In this document: piece by piece, positions 27,563-38,632 of the stretch
Position numbering within the stretch: position 1 is the first letter of the stretch
Layout: every line of letters begins with the position of its first letter
Assembly: GCA_013397845.1 (NCBI GenBank)
Contig: VZTG01001939.1
Span: 84,139-148,138 of the forward strand
Reading direction: 5' to 3'
Source of the DNA: Melanocharis versteri
Lineage: Eukaryota; Chordata; Aves; Passeriformes; Melanocharitidae
Length of the DNA stretch: 64,000 nt
Notes under the pieces: model-generated
Told to the model about the DNA's origin: nothing
The model's input: the letters and a program-made list of their open reading frames with translations, nothing else
Database searches by the model: none
Made by a program: the position numbers and the translations under genes

Positions 27563-28100
27563 AAATCTGGGTTCTTGAGGAACACTCTTGAAAGTACCTC
27601 ATTCCAATTCAGTATGGAGGCAACAGCAACCTAAAAGAAAGATGTGTTCCTCAATCCAGTCGAGAATTCGATGTTAAGAGGACAATCTCTTAAAGACTGA
27701 AACTCTAGAACTAAAAGACTTACTCAGAAATATTCCAGCAAAACATCACAGGAACCATAGCCAACTTAAAGGGCCTCTATGTGTCACCTAAATCCAGAAC
27801 ATTCTGGCTGGACTACATCTCCCACAAACTCTGTGGAGGAAATTTCCTGTGGTGGAAAATAAGAATTTTTGGCTTGTCATCTGAATAAACTCTGCCCTTA
27901 AAAACACTGCAAACATCCTCCTAGTAGTAGAGCTGCATCGAGTTATCATCTGTGTTGTACTTTAAAGTTGGAGCTCTTTTTTCATATATCGAAAAAAACT
28001 AACAATGCTCTTGGGCAAAATATTTTAATCCAAAACAAAGTTCAGGCAGGCTATTGTTTCTCCTCTACCTATTGCAGCAAATACCAGATGAGATACGATG
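27563..28100. other. Non-coding DNA, nothing recognised
   Basis: Unique-looking sequence with no exon, repeat or RNA gene recognised. Confidence 0.55.
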
Positions 28101-28960
28101 TATCCTTTATAGGCAGCTTTGTGAAACCTTCAAGTACAGCAAAGCCTGCCGCTGAGATTGTGATCAAAAAACCTCATACAGGACAAATGTCAGAGCGAGA
28201 AGAGAGCTAGGAAATGTTAATAGCGTGCCTTTAATCGCATGCTGGCTCTTCATCACAAGGCAAATGGCTTGCTGGAGCTTCAGTTGTACTACAGTAACAG
28301 TTTGCTGAAATGAATGTAGCAGCATTGTTAACGCTGAGCTACTATTATGTTCTTAAGTGTGCATGACTTACTTTTAACAGAACAGTTCAGTTCACATTTG
28401 TTACACAGACAATAGCAGCACTTTGGAAGAGGGTATAAAACTTTCAAATCTCCAGAGACGTGTTCAATGCGACAGTAATTCACAGGTTGTTCAAAGCTCC
28501 CTTTCAACAGAAAATAGTCTCTCCCACTAATGCAGCCGCTGCACCCCCTACCACACTTTTGGGTTTTTTTTAACAGTTGTTCCATTCATAAACTGGTAGG
28601 GGAAGTAACAGCAAAAAGTTTACAGCCACTCCTAAAAATATATAGAGAAAGTCTAAAACCTTCTCGAAGTCAATCCATTTAAGGGCAAACATACCTAGAG
28701 AGCAGGAATGTCACTTGGCAGGGATCTAGAAAACGGCATCATCTGTTGAAGTGCAACAGCCCAAGGTTTACTCGAGGCAGACAGAGGGAGCTGTTGCTAT
28801 TCGAACGGGAGATGCTCCCAGGCATACACCCATGATTATATACAATCAAGCAGTTTGAAAGATGACTGACACTGAAGACCTCATTTACTAAGGGCGAAGC
28901 GAAAATGCATCTGTAATTCCCCCCATTTCCTTCTATAGTTTTCACCTCCTCTTGCAAAAA
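28101..28960. promoter_or_regulatory. Candidate conserved non-coding block
   Basis: A long repeat-free block that keeps more CpG than its surroundings, for example 'ttctcgaag' (28662), 'actcgagg' (28771), 'ttcgaacggg' (28800) and 'ggcgaagcgaaa' (28892). It also has motif-like words such as 'tttaatcgcatgc' (28231). Retained CpG in AT-rich DNA is common in conserved elements. A cysteine-rich 85-codon frame lies inside on the minus strand (28328-28585) and is treated as an observation, not a gene. Confidence 0.3.
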
Positions 28961-31900
28961 AAACCACCACCAACAACGCAGAAGTGTTGTGCAACATTAA
29001 AAATAAGTTTTCCAAGCCTGCCTCAATTACAGCCCATTACTGAAGCCAAGAAGATTTGAAAGCATTTATCCCCCATGTGCCTTATCCCAGGGCAAGGGGA
29101 GCACTTATCATGGAGCAATACAGGGAGTGGCCGACTGAAAGGACCAGGGGGCACTTCCCACGATGCCTCAGGACACCACGGACCCAGGTTCAAACTGACT
29201 GCAGCAGGTTTGCAACACGACCCTGGCCAAGTCACAGCTCTGGTCACCCCCCTGCAATAGCCTCTTGCCTCCCAGCACTGCTGGTAGCAGATCTAGATGG
29301 GATCCAGCTCCAGTTCACCAGGCTCAGGCGATTTTCTCAGTGACCTATCTAAAGGCTGGTACCTAAATTGCTGAGGAACAAATTGTCCTCAAAGTCTAGG
29401 AGCAGGATATTTAGAGCAAGGGTCGTACAAATTTTTACCCTTCTACAGCCTTTCACTCTTGTCATCACTGCTGTCCTCCTGGGGAAGGGATTCACCACAG
29501 AACGAAAGAGAAAACCAACACCTCAGAGATGCAGCCAGCAGAATGCTATCGAAGTCCCTAAAGCCCACGATTGCTCAGTGCTCAGCCAGCAATAGGCTGG
29601 GTGGCAGAACTCTGTTTTCTTTGCACTTCTTGGCTTTTGCTTTCTAGCAGCTTCATTCAATGCATTAACAGATTCCCCCATGAAGTGCAGCAATGTGCTT
29701 GGCCCCAAAAATTGTGACAATACTAGCAGCAATTAGTTTAAACTGAGTATCTGAAAAGCTTTTATTAGCAGGCTCTGTAGCAAATAGTCTGCAATCCTCT
29801 TAAAGTTGGGAACTCAAGTCTGAACAGGAAATTTTAGAAACACAGAGAACATGCCAAAGTATTATCAGCTATATTGCTTTTGCTCATATTGGCAAGAGTG
29901 TTGTGCTGTATGAAGTGAGCTCTAGTTCAATATTTACAGCAATGAAAAAAAAAAAACCTTGCAAAAATTAATGGGTGAAACACCCAATAAAACAAAAAAG
30001 CACAGGAAGCCAGCCTGACTTTCTGATCCCTTGCCAGCACCATATCCTTGCTAGGCTGCACTCTGCTGCAAACAGCAAAGCAACAGAGGACAATAAGAGG
30101 GCAGAGATGGTTTCCCGTGTTTAGAAGACATACTTTGGAAGATTACCAGAGAGATTATTTATTCCTTTTTGCCGTGTCTCAGCTTTAACAGATGGAATCC
30201 TAGTAATTAGACAGAGAATTCTACTGCAGGCTCCTATGGAATTTAATGACTGATACCTACTTTCTTCTTGCTCTGTACTTTTTGCTGAAGTCCTTCAGGT
30301 CGGATTCCCCAGAGCACTCAGTCTGCCTCACCTTGTTACAGCCAGTGGCATAAGACCTCCTGACCTCTGCAAGAACAGAGTGCAGCAACATCCTTGCTGC
30401 TCCTTCTCCTACCTTTGAATTGGTCTCCTTGCTGCCACAGACTGTCTAATTGATGTCAGTCAAATCTAAACCCCATCTCATGCAAGTACATGAAAGAGCC
30501 ATATATAAATATTCTTCTGAGCAAAACCTGAAGGCATCCACTGAACAGAGGGGGTTCAATTTCAGAATATGGTCTAAAACTTTACTTTCTACCCTGTTTA
30601 ATACTTTGATTTATATCCTCATTAGCCTAGGGAATAGCTCCTATTAAAACTATTAAAGATAATTTTTGCAATAATATCAAAGGATATGAGTAGGCGTAAT
30701 GATGGTACTAATGATAAAAATTAATAACATTCATTATTTTTAATCATATGTACTGTTGAAATGAATAATCAGGAAAATAAACAAGACATTTTATGCGAAC
30801 CTAAAATGAAGGGGATGTGAAAACACTATAAATTACTCAGTTGTCCACTCAAAGTTTAATATTGCACTTTTGCAGACAGGAAAGTATTCTGCAGGCAGGC
30901 CAGACAGCCAGGAACTAGTGAACAGCATAACATAAAGCAAATGCCTGTTCACCTCTTCAAAACCTGCACCCTTTATGCCTCCCTCACTCCAGGATAATGT
31001 GGGCATTTGGCATCTCACTTCCAGGTATATAGGAGACATAACTGGATTGGGATGTTATTAATGCTTAACAGCATCAGTAATAACATTTCTTCCTTTAGTC
31101 TCTACAGCTGTTCCTTTACCGTCTCACTGTCCATGTCTGTTCAGATCTTTGGCATGACACTGTTTCTCACCCACGGGAAGGACAGTGCAGCCAGTGTCTC
31201 TACAGACATTGGCAACAGCACGTCCTGGGATCAAGCTCAGCTGTCAGCACAAGCAACCCATGAAATTTCACACAAAAGCTCTCAGCAATGCATGCAGGAA
31301 ACTCATCTGACTTAAAGCAAGAGCTCTCTTGCCAGGCTGTCATACACAGCGGTTGATTCTCCCAACCACGTTCCCTTCCAGTTATGAAGCAGCTTCAAAA
31401 TCCTAACTTGTTTTGGATTTTAATACTGCAAGACTAATGCTCAGCAAATAAGACAATGCACTTCTCAGCCTTGTTTCAAAACTCTGAAAACACAGCTCAT
31501 GCTAAGCACTACCTTCATAAATACATACTTAAATGCACCTTTTGGTCTTAAAGGTTTAAAGATCTCTTCTTGGAAGGGAGACTTGCATTCAGGTTTTAAG
31601 TACAATGTGGCAGGTGGGAAGTCAAGCGAGAAATAGACCTCTTAACCAATGAAGTTATTTTCAACAACAGAACTGCAATTTTAGTGTTCATTACAGGCCA
31701 CCTTAAAGGTTTTGCAAGAGCCTTTGCTTGATACTAAATCCTCCAGTGAAAGTTATGACAGCCATTTGTAAAATGAAGGGATTTTCACTTCAGAATCAAA
31801 CTTAAGCTTTGCTGCTGTCAAAAGCTGTCTGTGTCATCTAAAACACATGTTCTGTTTTAATTCTGAAATAAATAATACAGCTTTCGGTCTACAGACAGGT

Positions 31901-32017
31901 TGCACCTTTCCAAGTTTGACTGCCCCAAAGCTTCAGTAGCTATGATATTCCACAACCTTGGTAAAGGGACATGGAAATACAGGTCACACAGGACTTCTCG
32001 GAGAAATATACTTTTAC
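28961..32017. other. Non-coding DNA with one possible MIR relic
   Basis: A stretch at about 29170-29260 ('gacccaggttcaaactgac', then 'cgaccctggccaagtcac') resembles a very diverged MIR core but is too weak to call. Elsewhere only short overlapping frames are visible, the largest being 102 codons at 31007-31315. AT-rich DNA at 30650-30780 has no recognised element. Confidence 0.45.
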
Positions 32018-32482
32018 CTTCTCCTCCCACAAGGTTCTGGGACAGAGAAAAATCAAGCACAGAAGTGAGCACTGCATGCTCATAAAAAGCACTTTTCCCC
32101 AGCTGATGAACTGGAGTACCACACAATGGGATTCCAGTCGCTGGCTGTGCCATGCAAACCTTTCCAAACTTGGTCAAGGCTACCAAAAATCCCAGCTGCT
32201 CCCATAAGAAGACTTTCCATGCTAGAAATTGCATAAATTCCCAAAAGGAGATTTTGCCTCCTAGGCCACTGGAAAGGACAAATTAAGGCTAGTTTACATT
32301 ATCTTGTCAGTTTAACACACCTGAGGCCAGAGGAACAGTTTCACTAAAGCAAATTGCTCACAAGTTGACAAGGCAAAGCCCTGGGACAACAGTGGCCAGG
32401 CTACCCCACATCAGTAAAAGCTTTTCTTCAGCAAGAAAGAAAAAAAAAAACAGAGTCAAAAAAACCCAAAAGGGCCTCTTAC
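32018..32482. other. Presumed intronic DNA downstream of the exon-like segment
   Basis: If the minus-strand exon-like segment at 32483-32622 is real, this is the start of the following intron. A minus-strand acceptor-like run and a donor-like 'GTAAAAG' bracket only 19 bases (32018-32036), too short to support an exon call. A 125-codon minus-strand frame (31857-32234) spans this area and is unrecognised. Confidence 0.35.
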
Positions 32483-32622
32483 CTCCTGCAGTATTTCACT
32501 TCTGCGCTCCACCAGAAAGGTGATCATCCTGTCCTCATATGCCTGTTGGTCCAGCACATGTTGTTATGCAGGACTGTGGTCATGGAGTCAGCCTTGAAGA
32601 TGAAGCCCAGCTCGCCCAGCAA
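32483..32622 (-). CDS. Exon-like coding segment, frame broken by one base
   Basis: This is the best coding evidence in the window. Read on the minus strand, it is preceded by a textbook acceptor ('tgctcttgcttcttttgctt' then AG) and followed by the donor 'GAG|GTAAGAG'. The 140 bases translate as 'LGELGFIFKADSMTTVLHNN' plus flanking residues in the first frame. After 66 bases the sequence continues only in another frame as 'LDQQAYEDRMITFLVERR' and a further 'SEILQE'. Neither frame is open over the full length. One extra base near 32556 would make 47 whole codons, phase 0 at both ends. Codon third positions are mostly G or C, unlike the surrounding DNA. The peptide looks soluble and helical; I do not recognise its family. 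It may be a real exon with an assembly error in a G run, a decayed exon (pseudogene), or less likely chance. Companion exons on the minus strand are unproven. Confidence 0.5.
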
Positions 32623-33900
32623 CTAAGCAAAAGAAGCAAGAGCAGATTGTGCTCCTCAGCTGGAGCTTAAATACCAGTAGGCAAGCCCAGATGAGGACAA
32701 TTAGGGGCTCTGAGAGCTCACAAGAGCCCTGCAGGGCTGCTACCCAATAGGAGGTGGTGGTCTCTCTGGGAGAAATAGAGTGAAATCAGAGCATGTCTGG
32801 AGAAAAATCCCTGGCTTCTTGGAGTATCTTCCCACATATTCCTTGAGTAGTTCTGGGGGAGACAGCCATCTCCCAAGACAACTTTGCTTCCCAAAACACA
32901 ACAGTCAGTGAGGTCTTCCAAAGTCAAGAGAATTAGTCACTGCCCCAAATCAAGGAGGAGGGATCAAAACTGAAGGTTTTGATCTTAATTGGAAGGGTTT
33001 TGTTTAAATCCATGTCCAGTCAGTCTACAAAATAACAGTACTAGCACAGCAAGGTGGCAGATGTGACACTCTGTGGTGTAGCAAAAGAACTATCCCTCTC
33101 CCCAAGAAATAGCTGTGAGCAAGAGAGAGGCAGCAGCTGGGAGCAGAGGCTGGTGGCTGAAAAAGCCCTGCAGCTCCCCAGACATCTCCAAGGAAAGGAA
33201 GGGTCTGTCCAGACTAAGTTTTATCAGCTGCAATGCCAGGCTGGGTGATATTCTGCCAGTTTGGAAGGGCTCTGGCCTTTGCTCATCTCTGGATTCCTCC
33301 TTCACCATTGGCTGGGGCTGGAGGCTTGGCTTCCACACATGAGACTTCCTTTTTCTGCTGGCACTTGTTCCAGCTAAGCCGTGCAGGAGGTTTTAAGTTG
33401 TGTCTGTCCTTCAGGCACACAGAAAGAAGAAGATAACAATGTGTGTGTCTTCCATATGTCCAACCTCCAGTGCAAAAACCCGACTGTAAAGGAAGAGATG
33501 TTAACGTGAGCTCTTTGGGCTTCTCTTTGTTTTGCTCTTTCTTCTTGCTCAATATTTTTCACTTGTGAGCGCCCTATGCACCCAGCTGTGTGCTTTCCAG
33601 TGAAACTGCAGTTTCCAACATGCCTGTGTGCTCTCACAGCCGCTCTGACACCTTCAGGGCCTGATCCAGTGCTGCTGTCAGTATATTTGCCCCGGAGGGA
33701 ACCTTCTGGTCTGCCCTAATGTGGAAACAGATTATTATGGTTGTTTTTACTCCATTTTTTGCTCTCAGAAACATCACTTCCCGGATATGAAGGCATTAAG
33801 CGGCACCCACTGGGCTGAGCAGCCCTTGGAATGAGGGAGGTGACAAACTGTCTGGAACCAAACTAGTTGGTCCAGCCCAGGGCACTGACACCCATTCCAA
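32623..33900. other. GC-richer non-coding DNA
   Basis: Upstream of the exon-like segment on the minus strand, hence presumed intron or intergenic. Many overlapping frames of 60-89 codons on both strands at 33054-33640 reflect the higher GC content and are not recognised. A possible CTCF-type site at 33047-33060 is listed separately. Confidence 0.4.
33047..33060 (+). promoter_or_regulatory. CTCF-like motif
   Basis: 'cagcaaggtggcag' matches the core 'CCGCNNGGNGGCAG' at most fixed positions, including the central GG and GGCAG. A match of this quality is expected by chance in long sequence, so occupancy is not implied. Confidence 0.25.
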
Positions 33901-33913
33901 ATCCTGTTTTCCA

Positions 33914-34255
33914 GACATGGGCTCAGGGGAAGCTGTTTTGGGGCTGCAAAACCCCAGCTCATCTGATTCCAGGAAAAGAGGGTAAATCATGGGGTTTGGG
34001 CCTCAAAGGAAGACATGTGTCCTTGGGCCTCAAAACCAAGAGCCAGCAGACCCAGAGATTTAGTCCTGTGTTTTCTGTACTTGATAATGGAGACTAAGTT
34101 TGGCGTTTTCCAGGCTGGAAAACAGGCTGATGAGACTATTCTGGAGGCTCTAAAACAGAAAAAAAGGCTTGTGTGTTTGGGGCTGGGAAAAAGACTCCTG
34201 GGGGTGGGCTGGGGTTTGGAGCAGAGACCAAGTCCTGTGTGTTTGGGCTCAGAAA
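33914..34255 (+). repeat. Degenerate minisatellite-like G/T-rich repeat
   Basis: A core like 'tttggg(c)ctcaaaa' recurs in variant form near 33935 ('ttttggggctgcaaaa'), 33994 ('gtttgggcctcaaa'), 34021 ('ccttgggcctcaaaa'), 34172 ('gtgtttggggctggg') and 34238 ('tgtttgggctcagaaa'). The phrase 'agtcctgtgt' appears twice (near 34060 and 34231). Spacing is roughly 28-35 bases or multiples. Copies are diverged, so this is an old tandem array or a mosaic of local duplications. The long plus-strand frames here are by-products of the repeat. Confidence 0.55.
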
Positions 34256-35590
34256 CTGAGATTGACTCAGCTGTTTCTGAGTGGGAGGGAAGGTGTTGGG
34301 TTCCAGGCAGGCAGGAGGTAGGCAGGTGACAGAGACCCTTGCCTGAGGTGGGAGTTCAGTCATGTTTGTCCCCAGAGTTTGAGAGGCCAGCACACATCAG
34401 GTTGAACTCAACGTTTGAAAGAGTCTCTGGGGGAAAAGATAGTTTTCACACTGTTTTTGTGTGTCCAACTCTTAATTCATTGTCTGTCCAACAGCTGGAA
34501 TAGTCATTAAGTCATTAGTTCATATTTAGACAATGCACAATTATGGCAGTTCATTTTCCTAGGACAGTGACTGATTTATGACCTTGTCAAAACCCACACT
34601 GCTATAACGAGCAGAAGCTTTAATTAGCTTAAAGATGGGCAGGGCTGTTCTCAGCCAGGAACAGAGCAGGCACCAGCATTGTCCTCTGCACAAGCAGCCT
34701 GGCTTCTTCCTCAGAGATTCAGGGAACCCTGGGCAAGTCTCTCCCTGTCTCCTTTCAAGGGTAGAAATGATGTGTCCCAGCACATCCATGGTTCCTGCCT
34801 GGCAGTCTGTGGAGGCAGTGTCACTGGCCTGGTCGTACTCATTCAGCACAGATGAACTCAAGCCTGAACAAGCTCCTCCACCACAGGAAAAGAAGGCACT
34901 TTTCCAGGAAGCATCCAAACAGCATCTTCAACTTGATATTTTACACTTACACAATATTTTCTGTGCTTATTAACTAATTACTAAGTGTTTAATAATCAGA
35001 CAATATTTATAAACTAGTAATTCATTATTATTTATATACTTGTAAGTTGATTATTCAACACATACTCAATATTAAACTATGCTACTTATAATCAAGTGAT
35101 GGCAGCAATTTATTTGCAAGCGTGTCAAGAGCCCCCCTGTCACCAGAGCAAGCAGGAGCTGCATTCCCACCTCCCTGAAGGTGGTAGGAGCCAGGCAGGA
35201 TCACACAGTGCAGTGGCAGTTCCCCAGCACAGGCCTTTTGCCTCTGCATCAGGCATATATGCAAAATATGCAGGAATATGAGTGGTGTGTTTCATTTTTA
35301 TAGGTACTGTTGCCCTTACCAGTGCGACTTTCCAGTATAATTAAAATTAATAAGATTAGCAAAGCAGCAAGGAAGAGCAGTAACTCTCTTACTTCTCAGC
35401 TTTTCAGTTTACAGTTTCACATTTAGCAAACTTAAAAGTTGACTTGAACTAAGACTGTTGGGTAGTGTAAGATATTGGTGCATCCATCAACACAATATAG
35501 AAACCTCAGGGAGGGGTGACAAATGCCATTCAAATCATTACTCAACTACAGAATGAACCGTTACAGCATTTTTACAGGTATAACTAAGAG
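34256..35590. other. Non-coding DNA, nothing recognised
   Basis: Contains two opposite-strand overlapping frames at 34559-34973 (119 and 112 codons) with no recognisable family, and an AT-rich stretch 34920-35090. No interspersed repeat is recognised. Confidence 0.5.
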
Positions 35591-35599
35591 GGTGAAGCT

Positions 35600-35730
35600 G
35601 AATATGCAGTAGAACACATGAGAGCTCGTCTGCTAATTCTAATTAGTAATGATGGCCCACTGCAGAGGCTAATCACAATAATGAGAACCAGATAACAGCC
35701 CAGGAAGCCCAGCTAAAAAGTAGAAAAAGA
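35600..35730. promoter_or_regulatory. Candidate homeodomain/SOX-type regulatory element
   Basis: A short, dense cluster: 'ctaattagtaatgatgg' (homeodomain core TAATTAG and TAATGAT), 'ggctaatcac' and 'acaataatgag' (SOX-like). On the minus strand a strong acceptor-like tract ('ctttttctactttttag') precedes the cluster, and one frame stays open after it. No splice donor follows, so I favour regulatory DNA over an exon. Confidence 0.3.
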
Positions 35731-36088
35731 CTGCAAGTTCAAAAAACTAATAGTATTTTTAATTGGAAAACCCCTTCCAACAACACAAAACAGCTTCCTA
35801 AATCATGAAACAAATGAAGACACAGACAAAGAGTTCAAATTTCAGGAACAGATGGTCTTACAAAGTGATTCAGTAAGTCTCCATCAACTTCTAGGAAAAT
35901 GCTCTAAACCCAAGCACTTTCCATGCCCTTGGTGGGGCTCTCTGGTTTGTTGCAGAAGGTTACAAGACAGCATTTTAAAAGAAGCAGGTGAACCTAGTCC
36001 TTATAAGCTATTGAAGCTTATAAGGTACTATGAAGAAAATTAACTCTATCCTGGCCAAAACCAATGAAATAGTAGAGGATAATCATAC

Positions 36089-36179
36089 CTTGTCTATGAC
36101 TGTGGCTTAACTGTTGCATCTGCTTGCTCACGTTCACACTATGGCACAGGATTGTAAATCTTGGGTTAAAGTCATTCCT
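36089..36179 (-). CDS. Weak coding-exon candidate (minus strand)
   Basis: On the minus strand a very good acceptor ('gccatctatttttccttc' then AG) lies immediately above 36179 and the donor 'ACAAG|GTATGA' immediately below 36089. The 91 bases between are open in only one frame, starting at phase 0 and leaving one extra base. The translation begins 'RNDFNPRFTILCHSVNVSKQ' and I do not recognise it. The phase does not join in frame to the exon-like segment at 32483-32622 unless another exon lies between. Third positions are not GC-biased, so codon use gives no help. A chance open frame of this length between chance splice sites remains quite possible. Confidence 0.25.
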
Positions 36180-36682
36180 CTGAAGGAAAAATAGATGGCA
36201 AAAATCTGAGCCTAAATGTAGCAACTACAACTTTAAAGTATAAACTTTATCTCTTTGTTGTTATAGACAATACATGAAACCACAAAACAACTATCTGGTG
36301 AACAGTTTTTTTAAGAATAATATCTTATAAACTGAAAAAAATAAATAACCCACTACTGACTGCTGTTAACATCCGACTCCTATGGAGGAAGGTGTTCTAG
36401 GCTGGATAAGTAAGGTAGTCATTAGCACCAGTTTCATGTTATTTTCAAATGTTTTCCATAAGCATCACAGGAGAGCAATTAGTTAATTCCCCCACATAAA
36501 TATTAACAAGTAGTTGCTGCCTAACTTTACTTTAATTATTTTGATTACATATTTATATGAGGAAGAAAAAGCGCAACATTTAGTTCATGACCATGACTGA
36601 ATTTATAGGAAAGAAGAAAGTAAGGTGTAAATTCAAGGCTGTCTGAGAGTCCATGAAAGAGAAACTGTTTTCTGCCCACTGT

Positions 36683-36714
36683 TAATTATGATCAAAATGA
36701 CCTGATCATAATTA
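36683..36714. repeat. Perfect inverted repeat, 12-bp arms, 8-bp spacer
   Basis: 'taattatgatca' at 36683-36694 is repeated as its exact reverse complement 'tgatcataatta' at 36703-36714 around the spacer 'aaatgacc'. The arms could pair as a small cruciform or hairpin, or bind paired homeodomain-type factors (TAAT cores). The AT-rich background makes such arms more likely by chance than in balanced DNA. Confidence 0.9.
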
Positions 36715-38606
36715 TATTTATGTAGAAATTGTAAAGAATGTATATAAGTTTCTCTAGATATAATTATATGTATTGGCAAACGATACCTGAGTTGGAAGAA
36801 ACAAGTAATTCAATTAAGGCCAAATGTTTCCCACATGCAATCTGGTAAAGTATAATTTGTTATCATTAAGCTATCTTTGCAACTTCAGAAACGAGAACTG
36901 TACTTTCATGTCTTTCAGAAAAATATTACAGAAATTAATTGTCCTTAAATAGGTAAAAGGAGTAGGTAAAAACAGATTAAAAGGAATACTTGGCAGACAG
37001 AAGATATTCCTCAATTAGAGATGTCAAAAAAACCTAAACGTGTAGTATGTAGGCATGTAACTTTATGGGAAAGTGTTATGAAATGACTAACGAGGAGATT
37101 GTAAAAATATGAAATTATTCTATTCCTTTTCTGCATGCTGGCTGTTATTTTCCCATCCTTTGAGCAAGATAGTCACTAAAATATGTAGTGTGTCATCTTT
37201 GCAGCAGGATCTGTTTGAAGTGGCCACCCACACCATAGCTGTGTGGGTAGAGAAGAGACTCCACCAGTGACTGAACCTGTGGGAATCTGTGAACAGAAGG
37301 GGAACAGCCAGCACTGTGCCCTCGGGGATAAAACAAGTTACTCTGGGTTATCCACTATGCCAAAATGTTGGTCTGTGCAGTCTGTCAGCAACGAGACATG
37401 GTAACGTCCCAAGAGCATGGCTTGTTCAGGCCTCTCAGCTCCACAGCTGTTGCCCATGGCCTTGTAGCCGGCTGTACATGGTAACATCTGCCTTGTGGGT
37501 GAGAGAAACCAATAGGGAGATTGAGCAGGGCCTGATGAAACTAGGGAGCTTTTCAAAAGCCCGAGAACTGGACTTTCAGCTCACAAAGATCTCTTTAACA
37601 GCATGTGTTCAGGCCTGCTTTGTTAGCCTAAAGCCAGAATGATGTAGCTGGAGGAACCTGAGTATGGTTGGCACAGCTCACAGGTTAGAAAACACTAAAT
37701 CAAAACCTTCCACTTAAAGAGTATTGGATACACTGAATCCTCAGCAGCCCAGAAACTCAAATAAGAAGGCCTGATGCTGACCAAAAATCCCACATAATTC
37801 AAGCTTTCTCATGCCAGGGCCAAGACTACCTGGTAGTCCTGACAAACATGAAATGAAGCAGGACTTCCTCCTGTCTGAGTCTCAACAATTTTCTTTTTGG
37901 AGTGTGGATGAACTGTAAGGAAATTGCAACAAAACCAATGAAAACAAAACAAAAAGCCTTCACCTACATAATGACAATTTTGGATATAGTCAAAGTACTA
38001 AAAATGAGAATTTCTATAGGCTCTTTCCTCAGCAGCTCCCTTCATCTTTCTGGCTACAAAGGACAATCTTCAAACTGCCAGGGTCAGGAAAAACTCCTTA
38101 AGACTTTTGCATAAAAAAAGTGTTTCTCAAGTTAATTTGAAAAGGAAGTGTCAATATTTTAAAGCAGACTGTTGGTTATTCGAGCAACTGTCAGCATTTT
38201 TGAATTCCATTTTTGTTTGGCAGCCCCGTGACTGCTACTGATCCAGGTTTCTTTCTTGGTAAAACAAAACCATTAACTGAAGCCCAGAGATGAACATCAG
38301 CTTCCCAGGAAGGTTAAGCAGATGGAGTGGTGGACATGGACACTGCCTGTCAAACTGTAGATAAGTTTATAGCGACCTCTTTCCATATTTTGCTTTGAGG
38401 ATCTTAAAAATCTAAAACTTGAGTTCAGGTTAAAAAGTATGAGGCAGTAAGACTAACGCCTTTTAGCTGAAATTCCCATTCATTATGTGGACTTCCCAGT
38501 TCTCCTCTCACTTCGGCCGTAGTCAGTCAGATTCTGCCTACTTTCAAGCATATTTAGGATCAGTATTTCAACCTCAAGAAGTAGTTGAAATCCTATCTCT
38601 TCACTC

Positions 38607-38632
38607 TATCAAACACATGCAGGTGTTTGATA
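38607..38632. repeat. Perfect inverted repeat, 10-bp arms, 6-bp loop
   Basis: 'tatcaaacac' at 38607-38616 pairs with 'gtgtttgata' at 38623-38632 across the loop 'atgcag'. No pyrimidine run or promoter context suggests a terminator or microRNA, and the stem is far too short for a microRNA precursor. Confidence 0.9.

Noticed and set aside
29170..29260. Second possible MIR core ('cgaccctggccaagtcac')
   Set aside because: Resemblance limited to about 18 bases plus a vague upstream match; not enough to call.
32018..32036. 19-base micro-exon between acceptor and donor on the minus strand
   Set aside because: Too short to distinguish from chance; no reading-frame evidence.
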